Source: Halomonas sp. TD01 (GTDB lineage: Bacteria; Pseudomonadota; Gammaproteobacteria; Pseudomonadales; Halomonadaceae). From it: a DNA stretch of 64,000 nt. The notes beneath the pieces were generated by a model that had not been told where the DNA came from, did no database searches, and saw only the letters and a list, made by a program, of their open reading frames with translations. How positions within the stretch are numbered: the stretch's first letter is position 1; every line of letters begins with the position of its first letter. Both the position numbers and the translations under genes were made by a program. The DNA lies in the NCBI RefSeq assembly GCF_923868895.1, contig NZ_OV350343.1:3348001-3412000 (forward strand), given 5' to 3'. This document shows positions 28,602 through 40,083 of the stretch, one piece after another.

Positions 28602-28610
28602 TGTTATGAT
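28602..28610 (+). promoter_or_regulatory. Extended -10 promoter element upstream of metH
   Basis: TGTTATGAT is a TGn extension joined to a near-consensus -10 (TATGAT, 28605-28610), 74 bases upstream of metH. TTGCTG at 28579-28584 is the best -35-like hexamer but is 20 bases away, so recognition would rely on the extended -10. No B12-box (cobalamin riboswitch) is visible in this leader. Confidence 0.45.
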
Positions 28611-28684
28611 AGGCGCCGCTCACACTATGACGACGACTATAAAAATATCCTTTTCGACTGAGACGCTGGAGATTCCCCCCTGCC

Positions 28685-31600
28685 ATGGCTGCTAGTGATT
28701 TGACTGCTTCCCTCACCCAACGCCTTGCCCAACGTATCCTGATTTTGGATGGCGGCATGGGTACCATGTTGCAGAACGCCGAACTCAGCGAGGACGATTT
28801 CCGTAGTGACCGCTTTCGTGACTGGCCGTCGGATCTTAAAGGTAATAACGATTTATTAGCGCTTACCTGTCCAGATCTGGTGGTGCGTATTCACCGCGAC
28901 TATCTAGAAGCTGGCGCGGATATTATCGAAACCAATACGTTTAACAGCACGCGTCTTTCCCAGTCAGATTACGGCATGGAAGATCTGGTGCCCGAGTTAA
29001 ATCGCGAATCGGCACGCCTGGCACGCAACGTTTGCGACGCCGTGGCTGCTGAAACCAATATCCCGCGGTATGTCGCTGGTGTACTTGGGCCAACTTCGCG
29101 CACTGCGTCTCTGTCGCCGGATGTCAACGACCCTTCTAAGCGCAATGTCACTTTTGACGAGCTTCGCGAGAACTATTACGAAGCCGCAAGCGCATTAATC
29201 GAAGGCGGTGCCGATCTTATTATGATCGAGACTATCTTCGACACACTGAATGCCAAAGCCGCCATCTATGCGCTTGAAGAGTTGTTTGATGATTTAGGCA
29301 CTCGGCTGCCGGTGATGATTTCCGGCACGATCACCGATGCGTCAGGGCGTACGCTTTCTGGCCAAACCACCGAGGCATTCTGGAATTCTGTTCGCCACGC
29401 TCAGCCGCTCTCAGTTGGCTTGAACTGTGCTCTGGGTGCGGAAGAGCTGCGCCCTTACATCGAAGAACTTTCCACTAAAGCCGATACCTTTGTCTCTGCG
29501 CACCCCAATGCGGGCCTACCCAATGAGTTTGGTGAGTATGACCAAACCCCAGAGGAAATGGCGGCCATTGTCAGCGAGTTCGCGGAAAGTGGACTGGTCA
29601 ATATTATTGGGGGGTGCTGTGGCTCAACCCCTGAGCATATTCAAGCCATCGCCGAGGCAGTCAGTTCGATGGCGCCCCGCAAAGTGGCTAGGCGCAGCCA
29701 TGCGTGTCGCCTGTCTGGCTTAGAACCCTTCAATATTGAAGCCGACTCGCTGTTCGTCAACGTAGGTGAGCGCACCAACGTGACCGGCTCGGCGCGCTTT
29801 AAGCGGTTAATCGTCGAAGAAGACTTCACCACTGCGCTGGAAGTCGCCCTGGAGCAAGTAGAAAACGGCGCGCAAATTATCGACATCAACATGGATGAAG
29901 GCATGTTGGAGTCTCAGGAAGCAATGGTTCGCTTCCTGAATTTAATCGCTGGCGAACCCGATATCGCTCGCGTTCCGATCATGATCGACTCCTCTAAATG
30001 GGACATCATCGAGGCGGGCCTTAAGTGCGTTCAAGGCAAAGCGGTTGTTAACTCTATCTCGCTGAAAGAAGGCGAAGCCGCGTTCCGAGAACAAGCCACC
30101 AAATGTCGCCGTTTTGGCGCCGCCATTGTGGTCATGGCGTTTGATGAAGAAGGCCAAGCAGATACCTTTGCGCGTAAAACTGAAATATGTGAGCGCGCCT
30201 ATCGCTTGCTGGTCGATGACATCGGCTTCCCGGCGGAAGATATTATTTTTGACCCTAATATCTTTGCCATCGCTACCGGTATTGATGAGCACAATAACTA
30301 CGCCGTTGACTTCATTGAGGCCACCCAGTGGATTCGTGAGCACCTGCCCCACGCGATGATCTCGGGCGGCGTGTCGAACGTCTCGTTTTCATTTCGGGGT
30401 AATAATCCAGTACGTGAAGCCATTCACTCGGTGTTCCTTTACCACGCCATTCGTGCGGGCCTCAGCATGGGCATCGTCAATGCGGGCCAATTGGCGGTTT
30501 ATGACGACCTACCCGCCGAACTGCGTGATGCAGTAGAAGACGTGGTACTTAACCGTCGTAGCGATGGCACCGAACGGCTGCTTGACCTTGCCGACAAGTA
30601 CAAGGGCGATGGTAGCGGCGCGGCTAAAAAAGAGGATCTAGAGTGGCGCAGCTGGCCAGTCAATAAGCGTATCGAGCACGCGTTGGTTAAGGGCGTAACG
30701 GCGTATATAGAAGATGACACCGAACAGGCACGCGCCGAAGCGGCCCGCCCCATCGAAGTCATTGAAGGCCCGTTGATGGATGGCATGAACGTGGTCGGCG
30801 ATCTGTTTGGTGCAGGTAAAATGTTCCTGCCCCAGGTGGTTAAGTCGGCGCGCGTCATGAAACAGGCGGTTGCTTACCTGATACCCTATATCGAAGCGGA
30901 AAAAAGCGAAGAGACCAAGGCCAAAGGCAAGATCGTAATGGCCACGGTCAAAGGCGATGTTCACGACATTGGTAAAAACATTGTCGGCGTAGTGCTGCAG
31001 TGTAATAACTATGAAGTCATCGACCTTGGCGTAATGGTGCCCACTGAAAAAATTCTCCAGGCCGCTCTAGACCATAATGCTGACATCATTGGGCTTTCAG
31101 GACTGATTACCCCTTCGCTCGATGAAATGGTGCATGTTGCTAAAGAAATGAAGCGCCGGGGCATGAATCTGCCGCTGCTCATTGGTGGTGCTACTACCTC
31201 CAAAGCCCATACTGCCGTAAAAATTGAGCCACAATACGATCACCCAGTGATTTATGTGACCGATGCCTCCCGGGCGGTTGGCGTTGCAGGCCGTTTACTG
31301 GCACCGAATCTTAAAGCCGCCTACGTTGCCGAGATTCGCGAAGAGTACGAAAAAGTGCGCGAGCGTAACGCCAAACGCCGCCCTAAAGCCGCAGACCTGG
31401 ATTATACCCAAGCCCGTAAACGGCGCTTCCGCACGGATTGGAACAGCCTTACCCCGGTTAAACCTCAAGTATTGGGCCTCAAAACCTTCGATGACTACGA
31501 TCTTGAAGAACTGGTTGAACGAATCGATTGGACACCGTTCTTTATGAGTTGGCAGCTCGCCGGCAAGTACCCCAAAATCCTTGAAGACAAGGTAGTCGGG

Positions 31601-32380
31601 GAAGCTGCGCGCAATTTGTTTGCAGATGCTAAAGTGATGCTGCGCAAACTAATCGACGAAAAGCGTGTTCAGGCGCGCGGCGTCATTGGCCTGTGGCCCG
31701 CTAACAGCGTCGATGACGATGTCATTGAAGTGTATGCCGATGAAAGCCGTACCGAGGTAGTTGAGCGCTTGCACCACATTCGGCAGCAGACCACCAAAGG
31801 GCGTGACGGTATTTGCTACAGCCTGGCGGACTTTATTGCACCCAAAGAAAGCGGTAAAGCCGACTGGATTGGCGGTTTTGCCGTCACCACTGGACATGGC
31901 GTTGACGAGCTCTCCAAAGCCTACGAAGCGGCCGGCGATGATTACAACGCTATTATGGTGCAAGCGTTAACCGACCGCTTGGCAGAAGCGTTTGCCGAGC
32001 GCATGCACGAGCGCGTGCGCAAAGAGTTTTGGGGCTACGTACCTGAAGAGACACTGGATAATGACGCGCTAATTGCCGAGAAATATCAGGGTATCCGCCC
32101 TGCTCCTGGTTACCCAGCCTGCCCTGACCATACCGAAAAGGCCACGCTGTTCCGGCTGCTTGATGCGACAGAAAACACCGGCTTGGCACTAACCGAGAAC
32201 TTTGCTATGTGGCCTGCGGCGGCGGTTTCTGGCTGGTACTTCGCACACCCACAGTCAAAATATTTCTCTACCGGCAAAATTACCCGAGATCAAGTAGAAG
32301 CAATTGCGCAGCGTAAGCAGATGCCGTTAGTGGAAATGGAGCGCTGGCTATCTCCGGTGCTCTCTTACGACCCTAGCTAA
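28685..32380 (+). CDS. metH: Cobalamin-dependent methionine synthase MetH
   Basis: All four modules are present in this 1231-residue enzyme. The homocysteine domain (about 1-330) carries zinc ligands Cys248, Cys311 and Cys312. Next come the methyltetrahydrofolate domain (about 355-620) and the B12 cap and binding domains, with the lower ligand His760 in DVHDIGKN. The last is the AdoMet reactivation domain (about 900-1231) with [13 protein letters not shown]. Numbering is one higher than E. coli MetH (Cys247/310/311, His759). It transfers the methyl group from methyl-folate to homocysteine in the cytoplasm. The stop overlaps the start of the MATE gene (TAATG). Confidence 0.98.
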   Translation: MAASDLTASLTQRLAQRILILDGGMGTMLQNAELSEDDFRSDRFRDWPSDLKGNNDLLALTCPDLVVRIHRDYLEAGADIIETNTFNSTRLSQSDYGMEDLVPELNRESARLARNVCDAVAAETNIPRYVAGVLGPTSRTASLSPDVNDPSKRNVTFDELRENYYEAASALIEGGADLIMIETIFDTLNAKAAIYALEELFDDLGTRLPVMISGTITDASGRTLSGQTTEAFWNSVRHAQPLSVGLNCALGAEELRPYIEELSTKADTFVSAHPNAGLPNEFGEYDQTPEEMAAIVSEFAESGLVNIIGGCCGSTPEHIQAIAEAVSSMAPRKVARRSHACRLSGLEPFNIEADSLFVNVGERTNVTGSARFKRLIVEEDFTTALEVALEQVENGAQIIDINMDEGMLESQEAMVRFLNLIAGEPDIARVPIMIDSSKWDIIEAGLKCVQGKAVVNSISLKEGEAAFREQATKCRRFGAAIVVMAFDEEGQADTFARKTEICERAYRLLVDDIGFPAEDIIFDPNIFAIATGIDEHNNYAVDFIEATQWIREHLPHAMISGGVSNVSFSFRGNNPVREAIHSVFLYHAIRAGLSMGIVNAGQLAVYDDLPAELRDAVEDVVLNRRSDGTERLLDLADKYKGDGSGAAKKEDLEWRSWPVNKRIEHALVKGVTAYIEDDTEQARAEAARPIEVIEGPLMDGMNVVGDLFGAGKMFLPQVVKSARVMKQAVAYLIPYIEAEKSEETKAKGKIVMATVKGDVHDIGKNIVGVVLQCNNYEVIDLGVMVPTEKILQAALDHNADIIGLSGLITPSLDEMVHVAKEMKRRGMNLPLLIGGATTSKAHTAVKIEPQYDHPVIYVTDASRAVGVAGRLLAPNLKAAYVAEIREEYEKVRERNAKRRPKAADLDYTQARKRRFRTDWNSLTPVKPQVLGLKTFDDYDLEELVERIDWTPFFMSWQLAGKYPKILEDKVVGEAARNLFADAKVMLRKLIDEKRVQARGVIGLWPANSVDDDVIEVYADESRTEVVERLHHIRQQTTKGRDGICYSLADFIAPKESGKADWIGGFAVTTGHGVDELSKAYEAAGDDYNAIMVQALTDRLAEAFAERMHERVRKEFWGYVPEETLDNDALIAEKYQGIRPAPGYPACPDHTEKATLFRLLDATENTGLALTENFAMWPAAAVSGWYFAHPQSKYFSTGKITRDQVEAIAQRKQMPLVEMERWLSPVLSYDPS

Positions 32381-33696
32381 TGTCACCTGTGGTACGCCGC
32401 CAAGGTAAGGTTATGCGCTTAGCCTTACCCATCATGCTGGGCATGCTCTCACAGAGCATGCTTAATCTTATTGACGCTGCGCTAGTTGGCCATTTAGGCC
32501 AAGAGGCATTAGCAGGCGTTGGTATCGGCGGTTATGCCATGTTTATGATGACAGCGCTGGTCTTTGGCCTCTCCTCCAGCGTCCAGTCGCAAACCTCTCA
32601 AGACCTGGGCGCAGGACACTTCCCGCTGACACGCTCACTGCACTCGGGCTTGCTCATCGCTGTTATGGTTGGCATTCCATTGTCGTTCCTCGCGTGGTGG
32701 CAGGCTCCCTGGTTAATACAGCTGATGACGCCAGCAGATGACGTGATGGCGATTGCCGTTGAGTATTTCCGCTGGCGCGTTGTTTCGTTAACGGCGATTG
32801 CCCTGACACTTTGCTTTCGCGGCTACTGGAACGGGCGGCAACACACGCACCTTTACCTACGAATTATCGTGATTGTGCATGTGCTTAACGTAATCGCTAG
32901 TGCGGGGTTAATTTACGGCATTGGCGGCCTCCCAGAACTAGGTGCCATTGGCGCGGGTATTGGCACGACACTGTCGATACTGCTGGGGCTGATTATTTGG
33001 GCCGGAGTGACCTATAACGCCCATGCACTTGCCCAACAGAAGCAAACATTGCACTCAATACGCACGACGCTATTTCTTGCGTTTCCTCATTCAATGCAAC
33101 AAGTGTGGTTTGCCGCAGGTTATGTGGTGCTGTTCTGGCTATTAGCCAAGATGGGCACGGAGAGTGTCGCCGTCGGCCATGTGCTAGTGAATTTGTCGTT
33201 ACTACTTATTTTACCTGGGGTTGGGGTTGGCGTAGCGGCAATGAGTCTGGTAGGAGAAGCGTTAGGGCGGGATGATCAACAGGCGGCACACCGCTGGGGA
33301 ATCGATGCTCTAAGCGTCGCAGGCGTTATGCTGGCAGTGTTGGCACTCCCCATGCTCTTGTTCCCTGCAGCTGTTCTGACTATTTTCTTCGAAGACCCTT
33401 CGCTCATTCAGCTGGGTACTCTACCGTTACAAATTACTGGCCTTATGATTGTGCTGGATGCTGCCGCCCTTGTGTTGGCCCAGGCGTTAATGGGCGCTGG
33501 CGCCCAGCGAACAGTGATGCTGCTTACTTTGGGTATACAGTGGTTGGTATTCTTACCATTGGCTTGGTGGGTAGGCATTGAAATGGGATATGGGCTACTC
33601 GGTGTGTGGTTAGTGCAACTCTTTTACCGCTCACTCAATTCCGGCAGCTTCTTATGGGTTTGGCAGCGTCGACGCTGGTTAGCTCAAGCGCTATGA
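32380..33696 (+). CDS. MATE-family multidrug/organic-cation efflux transporter
   Basis: The 438-residue integral membrane protein has about 12 hydrophobic helices in two similar halves and MATE hallmarks, including an N-terminal LALPIMLGMLSQSMLNLIDA and GQEALAGVGIG. It is of the DinF/NorM type. Such transporters export cationic drugs or metabolites in exchange for Na+ or H+, fitting a halophile. The start codon overlaps the metH stop, so translation is coupled, although no direct metabolic link to methionine synthesis is known. The substrate cannot be predicted. Confidence 0.93.
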   Translation: MSPVVRRQGKVMRLALPIMLGMLSQSMLNLIDAALVGHLGQEALAGVGIGGYAMFMMTALVFGLSSSVQSQTSQDLGAGHFPLTRSLHSGLLIAVMVGIPLSFLAWWQAPWLIQLMTPADDVMAIAVEYFRWRVVSLTAIALTLCFRGYWNGRQHTHLYLRIIVIVHVLNVIASAGLIYGIGGLPELGAIGAGIGTTLSILLGLIIWAGVTYNAHALAQQKQTLHSIRTTLFLAFPHSMQQVWFAAGYVVLFWLLAKMGTESVAVGHVLVNLSLLLILPGVGVGVAAMSLVGEALGRDDQQAAHRWGIDALSVAGVMLAVLALPMLLFPAAVLTIFFEDPSLIQLGTLPLQITGLMIVLDAAALVLAQALMGAGAQRTVMLLTLGIQWLVFLPLAWWVGIEMGYGLLGVWLVQLFYRSLNSGSFLWVWQRRRWLAQAL

Positions 33697-33739
33697 CTTA
33701 TAAACCGCAAATACCATTTAGCGATAAAAAGATAATTAT

Positions 33740-33758
33740 ATATTCTTTTGTAGAATAT
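33740..33758. promoter_or_regulatory. 19-bp perfect palindrome upstream of cysI (putative operator)
   Basis: ATATTCT (33740-33746) and AGAATAT (33752-33758) form a perfect inverted repeat around TTTGT, 76 bases before the cysI start. The 7-5-7 spacing is compatible with a LysR-type (for example CysB-like) or other dimeric regulator site. The right arm also contains TAGAAT, which could act as a -10, in which case regulator and RNA polymerase would compete. Confidence 0.45.
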
Positions 33759-33834
33759 GACGCCCGCGTTAAGGTGACGGCACATTACCGTCCGTCTCGA
33801 CGTGACCATTTCGCTTTTAGCAGGATCGTGCCAC

Positions 33835-35493
33835 ATGTACCGTTATGATATTCACGACCAAACGTTGGTTGACGAGCGCGTTGCTCAGTTTCGTGACCAA
33901 ATGGACCGCTACCGCGCCGGACGTTTGGGAGAAGAAGAGTTTCGCCCGCTGCGACTCCAAAACGGCCTGTATATTCAGAAGCATGCGCCTATGCTGCGAA
34001 TTGCCATTCCTTACGGCATGCTGGCGGGCGAGCAGCTTCGTGCATTAGCGGACATTACTCGCCGCTATGACCGTGGCTATGGCCACTTCACAACACGGCA
34101 AAACTTGCAGCTGAACTGGCCGGCACTGGAAGACGTGCCCGATATTTTGGCAGATCTAGCCAAAGTACAAATGCACGCTATTCAAACCAGCGGCAACTGT
34201 ATCCGTAATACCACCAGCGATCAGTTTGCCGGTATCGCGGGTGATGAAGTGGAAGATCCACGCCCTTGGTGTGAATTAATTCGCCAGTGGTCTACTTTGC
34301 ATCCTGAGTTTGCCTATCTGCCGCGCAAATTTAAAATTGCCGTCAGCGGTGCCGCACAGGATCGCGCCGCCATCCAAGTGCACGATATCGGCTTACGGCT
34401 ATGGCGCAACGAAGACGGTGAAGTACGCATTAAAGTGCTAGCAGGTGGTGGTCTTGGCCGCACGCCGATGATTGGCGATGTGGTGCGCGAAGACCTTCCC
34501 TGGCAGCACCTGTTAACGTATTTGGAAGCGTGTGTTCGCGTTTATAACCAGTTTGGTCGCCGCGATAACAAGTTTAAAGCACGTATTAAAATTCTGGTCA
34601 AAGCACTGGGCATTGAAGAGTTTCGTCGCCGCGTTGACGAAGAGTGGGCGCATCTTAAAGATGGCCCGCAAACACTCAACCAAGCAGCGGTTGATGCGGC
34701 CAAGATCCACTTCCCTGAGCCAGCGCGTCGTCCGGTTGCTGAGAGTGCCATAGCCGACTTCGAACAGCTGCGCAGCGAAAATCGCAGCCTAGCTCGTTTT
34801 GTGACAAATAACGTCACCGACCACAAAGTTTCGGGCTATAAAGCCGTGACTCTCTCGCTTAAGCGCCGCGAACACGCGCCTGGCGACGTCACTGCAGACC
34901 AGATGGAAGCAGTAGCCGACCTGGCGGATCGCTATAGCTTCGGTGAAGTACGCGTTACTCACGAGCAGAATCTGGTGCTATCTGACGTTCCCGTCGACGA
35001 GCTGGAAGCACTCTGGAAAGAGCTCGACGCACTGGGCATGGCCAACCCCACAGTGGGTACGCTGAACGACATTATCTGCTGCCCTGGCGGCGACTACTGC
35101 GGTTTGGCCAATGCGGTCTCCATCCCTATCGCTCAAGCACTGCAGGAGCGGTTTGAGGATCTGGATTTCCTATACGACCTCGGTCCACTGGACCTCAATA
35201 TCTCAGGCTGCATGAACGCCTGTGGGCACCACCATGTTGGCCACATCGGCATATTAGGCGTTGATAAAAAAGGCGAAGAGTATTACCAGATCTCGATTGG
35301 TGGTAACTCAACTGACGATGCGTCGTTAGGTAAAATTCTTGGACCCTCTTTCTACCGCGAAGACGTGCCGGACGTTGTCGATAAAGTACTCCAAGTCTAT
35401 GTGGCCGAACGTCACGAAGACGAGCGATTCCTCGACACCTATCGCCGTATTGGCTTAAAACCCTTTAAGGAGCGTGTTTATGCCCAGCAATGA
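33835..35493 (+). CDS. cysI: Nitrite/sulfite reductase hemoprotein subunit (CysI type)
   Basis: This 552-residue ferredoxin/flavin-dependent sulfite or nitrite reductase has a duplicated N-terminal ferrodoxin-like half and the 4Fe-4S/siroheme cysteines Cys416-x5-Cys422 and Cys459-x3-Cys463 (in CCPGGDYC and SGCMNACGHHH). It reduces sulfite to sulfide in six electrons, for cysteine synthesis. I start at the ATG at 33835 with AGGA upstream; an earlier ATG at 33802 adds 11 residues not expected. The adjacent DUF934 gene is the typical partner in gammaproteobacteria and supports assimilatory sulfite rather than nitrite reduction. Confidence 0.92.
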   Translation: MYRYDIHDQTLVDERVAQFRDQMDRYRAGRLGEEEFRPLRLQNGLYIQKHAPMLRIAIPYGMLAGEQLRALADITRRYDRGYGHFTTRQNLQLNWPALEDVPDILADLAKVQMHAIQTSGNCIRNTTSDQFAGIAGDEVEDPRPWCELIRQWSTLHPEFAYLPRKFKIAVSGAAQDRAAIQVHDIGLRLWRNEDGEVRIKVLAGGGLGRTPMIGDVVREDLPWQHLLTYLEACVRVYNQFGRRDNKFKARIKILVKALGIEEFRRRVDEEWAHLKDGPQTLNQAAVDAAKIHFPEPARRPVAESAIADFEQLRSENRSLARFVTNNVTDHKVSGYKAVTLSLKRREHAPGDVTADQMEAVADLADRYSFGEVRVTHEQNLVLSDVPVDELEALWKELDALGMANPTVGTLNDIICCPGGDYCGLANAVSIPIAQALQERFEDLDFLYDLGPLDLNISGCMNACGHHHVGHIGILGVDKKGEEYYQISIGGNSTDDASLGKILGPSFYREDVPDVVDKVLQVYVAERHEDERFLDTYRRIGLKPFKERVYAQQ

Positions 35494-36025
35494 CACTCAA
35501 ACTGATGCGGTTGAGCTTACGCCAGTACATGTCGACCATCTGATCGCTGATGGTGAACTGGCAGCAGAAAATGCGTGGTGTGTGTCCTATGACGCAGAAA
35601 CGCTTCCTGAACAGCGTCCCGCTTTTGTACCGCTGGTCTTGTGGCAAGCGAACCAGGACGATGCCGAGCTAGCGCCACTGCTCTCAAGCGACACCGAGTT
35701 AACCACGGAACTTGGCCAGCAGCTGAGCAGTACCAGTGCCATAGCCATTGATTTCCCAGCGTTTACGGATGGACGTGGCTATACCCTGGCCCGTTTGCTT
35801 CGCGAACGCTACGGCTATACCGGCGAAGTACGTGCAGTCGGTGATGTTTTGGTCGACCAGTTGGATTACATGCGCCGCTGCGGCTTTACCGCCATGGCCC
35901 TGCGTGATGATCAGCATCCTGACGATGCCATTCGCGCGTTGAACATGTTTAGCGTCCGCTACCAAACCGATGTTGAGCAACGCCAAGCATTGTTCGAACG
36001 CCGCCTAGCGGACAGCAAGCAATAA
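35480..36025 (+). CDS. DUF934 family protein, cysI partner
   Basis: The 181-residue protein belongs to the DUF934 group that is almost always encoded directly after cysI-type sulfite reductases. The core has AIDFPAFTDGRGYTLARLLR and GEVRAVGDVLVDQL, with a C-terminal acidic and aromatic tail. The start at 35480 is set by AAGGAG (35467-35472) seven bases upstream; it lies inside the end of cysI, a 14-base overlap indicating tight coupling. The biochemical role is unsettled: an oxidoreductase-associated or assembly function has been proposed from gene context only. Confidence 0.88.
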   Translation: MPSNDTQTDAVELTPVHVDHLIADGELAAENAWCVSYDAETLPEQRPAFVPLVLWQANQDDAELAPLLSSDTELTTELGQQLSSTSAIAIDFPAFTDGRGYTLARLLRERYGYTGEVRAVGDVLVDQLDYMRRCGFTAMALRDDQHPDDAIRALNMFSVRYQTDVEQRQALFERRLADSKQ

Positions 36026-36038
36026 CCGCGATCGAAAG

Positions 36039-36062
36039 AGATAGAAGTAGAAATAGAAATAG
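36039..36062 (+). repeat. Hexanucleotide purine-rich tandem repeat
   Basis: Four units of the form (A/G)(A/G)(A/G)TAG follow one another: AGATAG, AAGTAG, AAATAG, AAATAG. They run directly into the terminator stem after DUF934. The repeat is non-coding and prone to slippage; it probably extends the A-rich upstream side of the terminator. Confidence 0.75.
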
Positions 36063-36089
36063 AAAGGGCAGCTTCTCAGCTGCCCTTTT
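36063..36089. terminator. Bidirectional terminator between DUF934 and smr genes
   Basis: A strong stem (AAAGGGCAGC / GCTGCCCTTT) with loop TTCTCA ends in four T residues on the right and is A-rich on the left. It serves the rightward cysI-DUF934 unit and the leftward Smr gene. Confidence 0.92.
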
Positions 36090-36109
36090 GCTTGATAAAG
36101 AATGGCATG

Positions 36110-36700
36110 TTAACCGCGACGTTTTTGCTGGCGTTCACGATTGTTAGACTTGGCACGATCACTTTTACGCAACATAACCCAGGTGGCACCAAGGCCGCCC
36201 TCCGAAGGCTGCGCAGAAACATAGGCTTGCACTTCATCGAATTGAGTAAGCCATTTAGCCAAATAGGAACGCAGGACATTCGCAGGGCTGTCTATTTCTC
36301 GGCCTCTCCCATGCACAATGAGCACAGAGCGAAGGTCGTGGGCGTACGCTTCATGAATAAACGGGAACAGCATTCTGCGGCACTCTGCCAAAGGTCGCCG
36401 TAAAAGATGTAATTGCGCCTGAACACTGTAACCACCATGCTTCAGTTTATCGACTACACCTTGCTGAATACCCTCACGGCGGTATTCAATCGGGTCAAAG
36501 GGCGGTAACAGATCAACAAAATCATCGGATAAGAAGTTACGCTCTTCTAACCGCTCTTCAGCACTCTCACGTCGAGCCAGCTGGGCCTCTGTTGGCCGCT
36601 GGCGTTGGGTGCCTGTATCTGCGCGGTTATGCTTGGGTAGCGGCTTTACATCGCCAACCAACGCACTGAAATCCATCTCATCACGAAGTGATTGATTCAT
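36110..36700 (-). CDS. Smr-domain protein (SmrA/SmrB-like)
   Basis: The 196-residue protein has a basic N-terminal region (about 1-85) and a C-terminal Smr domain (about 95-185) with the conserved HGRGRE loop (VLIVHGRGRE). The other hallmark motif, LDLHG, is degenerate here (QLHLLRRPLAEC), as in a subset of proteobacterial Smr proteins. Smr proteins bind or cut nucleic acids: in E. coli SmrB cleaves mRNA at collided ribosomes, and others nick branched DNA. Loss of LDLHG leaves endonuclease activity uncertain. It is expressed alone, ending at a shared terminator. Confidence 0.85.
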   Translation of the reverse strand: MNQSLRDEMDFSALVGDVKPLPKHNRADTGTQRQRPTEAQLARRESAEERLEERNFLSDDFVDLLPPFDPIEYRREGIQQGVVDKLKHGGYSVQAQLHLLRRPLAECRRMLFPFIHEAYAHDLRSVLIVHGRGREIDSPANVLRSYLAKWLTQFDEVQAYVSAQPSEGGLGATWVMLRKSDRAKSNNRERQQKRRG

Positions 36701-36835
36701 AACAGGCTCCTCCGATAGGGGCTAATGCCTAAGCGTAGAGTACCTATCCTAGCAAACCCGCCGACATTGCTTAAGACTTGTTTTCATTAACATCTAACGC
36801 CACGCTGTGTAGCAGACGTAATGAAAGGAGTGGGC

Positions 36836-38369
<1,534 letters not shown>

Positions 38370-38391
38370 GCTTAACTAGTTCTCTGTTTGT

Positions 38392-39087
38392 CTAATAGGG
38401 GTAAAACCATAGCCAGCCACAGACGCCTACCGCAACTAAAAAAGCACCTAGCGCAAATAAGCGATGCTTAGTTCGGTGGGCAGGTTTTATATCTATCGGT
38501 TCGCTAGTGAAACGTTTGATGCCCGTCACCATTGCAGGCACTAAGTGCTCTCCTTGCAGAGCATGAACAATGATGCCCACAAGATGCATTCCTATGAGTA
38601 TAAGCAGCACATCGCTGTTTAGCGCATGCAAGCTGGCCAGTCCGCTACTCACGTCTCGGCCCAGCAAACCGTAAAGCGGCCCTTGAAAGAAGATATCGTC
38701 ACTCAGGAACAGTCCACTTGCTGCCTGAAAACTCAGTGAGAGCAACAAAAGTACCACCATCCAGCCGCCTAGGGGGTTGTGGCTTGCATAGTGTGGTGCA
38801 CGCCGCTTTAGCAGCGCTTTGGCATAAATTGCCGTGTCCTTAGGCCCATAAATAAACGTACTAAAGCGAGCATAAGCAGAGCCTGATACGCCCCATAACA
38901 CGCGAAATACCAGTAAACCAATAATGATGTAGCCAGCTTGGGCGTGAACCTCAATCGGAAACAAAAATGGTGCACCGTTGGTTTTGGTGGTGTAAAACGA
39001 AATGATCACCGCTGCCAACAGACACCAATGAAATAAGCGTATAAACACATCCCAAACAGCCAGCTGTTTTCTATCATTCTGCATCAC
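38392..39087 (-). CDS. Cytochrome b561-like membrane protein (Ni/Fe-hydrogenase b-type family)
   Basis: The 231-residue protein has about five hydrophobic helices and histidines in the positions expected for two b-haems: FHWCLLA in the first helix, VHAQAGYI in the second, and a His near IGMHLVGIIVHAL in the fourth. It resembles the soluble-cytochrome/hydrogenase-associated b561 family, transferring electrons between quinol and a periplasmic carrier. No adjacent cytochrome c or hydrogenase gene identifies its partner. It is transcribed away from pdxH. Confidence 0.87.
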   Translation of the reverse strand: MMQNDRKQLAVWDVFIRLFHWCLLAAVIISFYTTKTNGAPFLFPIEVHAQAGYIIIGLLVFRVLWGVSGSAYARFSTFIYGPKDTAIYAKALLKRRAPHYASHNPLGGWMVVLLLLSLSFQAASGLFLSDDIFFQGPLYGLLGRDVSSGLASLHALNSDVLLILIGMHLVGIIVHALQGEHLVPAMVTGIKRFTSEPIDIKPAHRTKHRLFALGAFLVAVGVCGWLWFYPY

Positions 39088-39321
39088 GTTGCCCTTTATC
39101 TTCTATTCATACATTTTCTCATTTCTTCAATGATTCTGATATAACGCATTACAGAACGTAGTCGACGCGTTATACAATCAAACAACTTTAAGTTAGCCAT
39201 AACGCCATCAACCTCTGGCCTGGGCTTCTGAATAGAGCGTGTAAGCAGGGCTGAGAGACAGGGCTTGAGCTTTACGAACAGACCAGCGAACATGAACAAA
39301 ATTTAAAGGGAGCAGTATTCA

Positions 39322-39966
39322 ATGACACGCAATATAGCTGATATTAGGCGCGATTATGAAGGTGGGCACCTTGATGAAGCCCAGGCCCCCGACGACCCCT
39401 TTGTGCTGTTTGATGAGTGGTTTAGCCTAGCGCTGGAAACAGAAGGACAAGACGGTAACGCAATGACCCTTTCTACAGTAGACAGCCAGGGACGCCCCCA
39501 TGCCCGTGTCGTACTGCTGAAAGGGTTTGACGAGAAAGGTATGGTGTTTTTTACCAATTACCATAGCCACAAAGGCAGTGAACTCAGCAATGTACCTTTC
39601 GCCGCCATTACCTTTTGGTGGCCTTCGCAGTCGCGCCAAGTCCGTATCGAAGGGCCCGTTGAACGGGTGGCTCATTCCGAGTCTGATGAATACTTTTCGA
39701 GCCGGCCGCGTGGCAGCCAGCTGGGTACCTGGATTGCTACCCAGAGCGTCGTGATTCCTGACCGCAACTGGATTGAAGAACGCCAAAAACGCTTTGAACA
39801 GGCCTATGAAGGCCAAGATATTCCTCGTCCGAATCATTGGGGCGGATATCGAGTTAAACCAGAAATGATTGAGTTCTGGCAGGGACAGCCTAGTCGCCTT
39901 CATGACCGCCTGCGCTTTGAACGGCGTGATGGCGGCGACTGGAGCCGCTTCCGCCTAGCACCGTAA
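39322..39966 (+). CDS. pdxH: Pyridoxine/pyridoxamine 5'-phosphate oxidase
   Basis: The 214-residue protein is a split-barrel flavoprotein. FMN contacts are in ARVVLLKGFDEKGMVFFTNY, and the C-terminal signature WGGYRVKPEMIEFWQGQ with RLHDRLRFER is diagnostic of PdxH. It oxidises PNP and PMP to pyridoxal phosphate, the cofactor used by enzymes such as EctB. GGGAG lies upstream of the ATG. It is divergent from the b561 gene and convergent with the large acetyltransferase gene. Confidence 0.97.
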   Translation: MTRNIADIRRDYEGGHLDEAQAPDDPFVLFDEWFSLALETEGQDGNAMTLSTVDSQGRPHARVVLLKGFDEKGMVFFTNYHSHKGSELSNVPFAAITFWWPSQSRQVRIEGPVERVAHSESDEYFSSRPRGSQLGTWIATQSVVIPDRNWIEERQKRFEQAYEGQDIPRPNHWGGYRVKPEMIEFWQGQPSRLHDRLRFERRDGGDWSRFRLAP

Positions 39967-40006
39967 CGTAGGCTTTATCATCACCCGCTGTTACCAAGCT
40001 CATGAA

Positions 40007-40035
40007 TAGGCCTGCCCCAGAAAAAGGCAGGCCTA
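40007..40035. repeat. Perfect hairpin between convergent pdxH and pat-like gene
   Basis: A ten-base-pair perfect inverted repeat (TAGGCCTGCC / GGCAGGCCTA) flanks a nine-base A-rich loop, midway between two convergent genes. Neither side has a proper T-run, so termination would be inefficient by the standard model. It may mark transcript 3' ends after trimming. Confidence 0.6.
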
Positions 40036-40083
40036 CTATTATTTAGGTTTCTGCTGGTTTCGCTAAGCCTGTGTGCATAAAGC

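Noticed and set aside
28441..28684. Cobalamin riboswitch upstream of metH
   Set aside because: I looked for a B12-box and conserved helices and found none; only an extended -10 element is visible.
39096..39299. 67-codon minus-strand frame between cytochrome b561 and pdxH
   Set aside because: No ribosome site or family; the stretch probably contains the divergent promoters.
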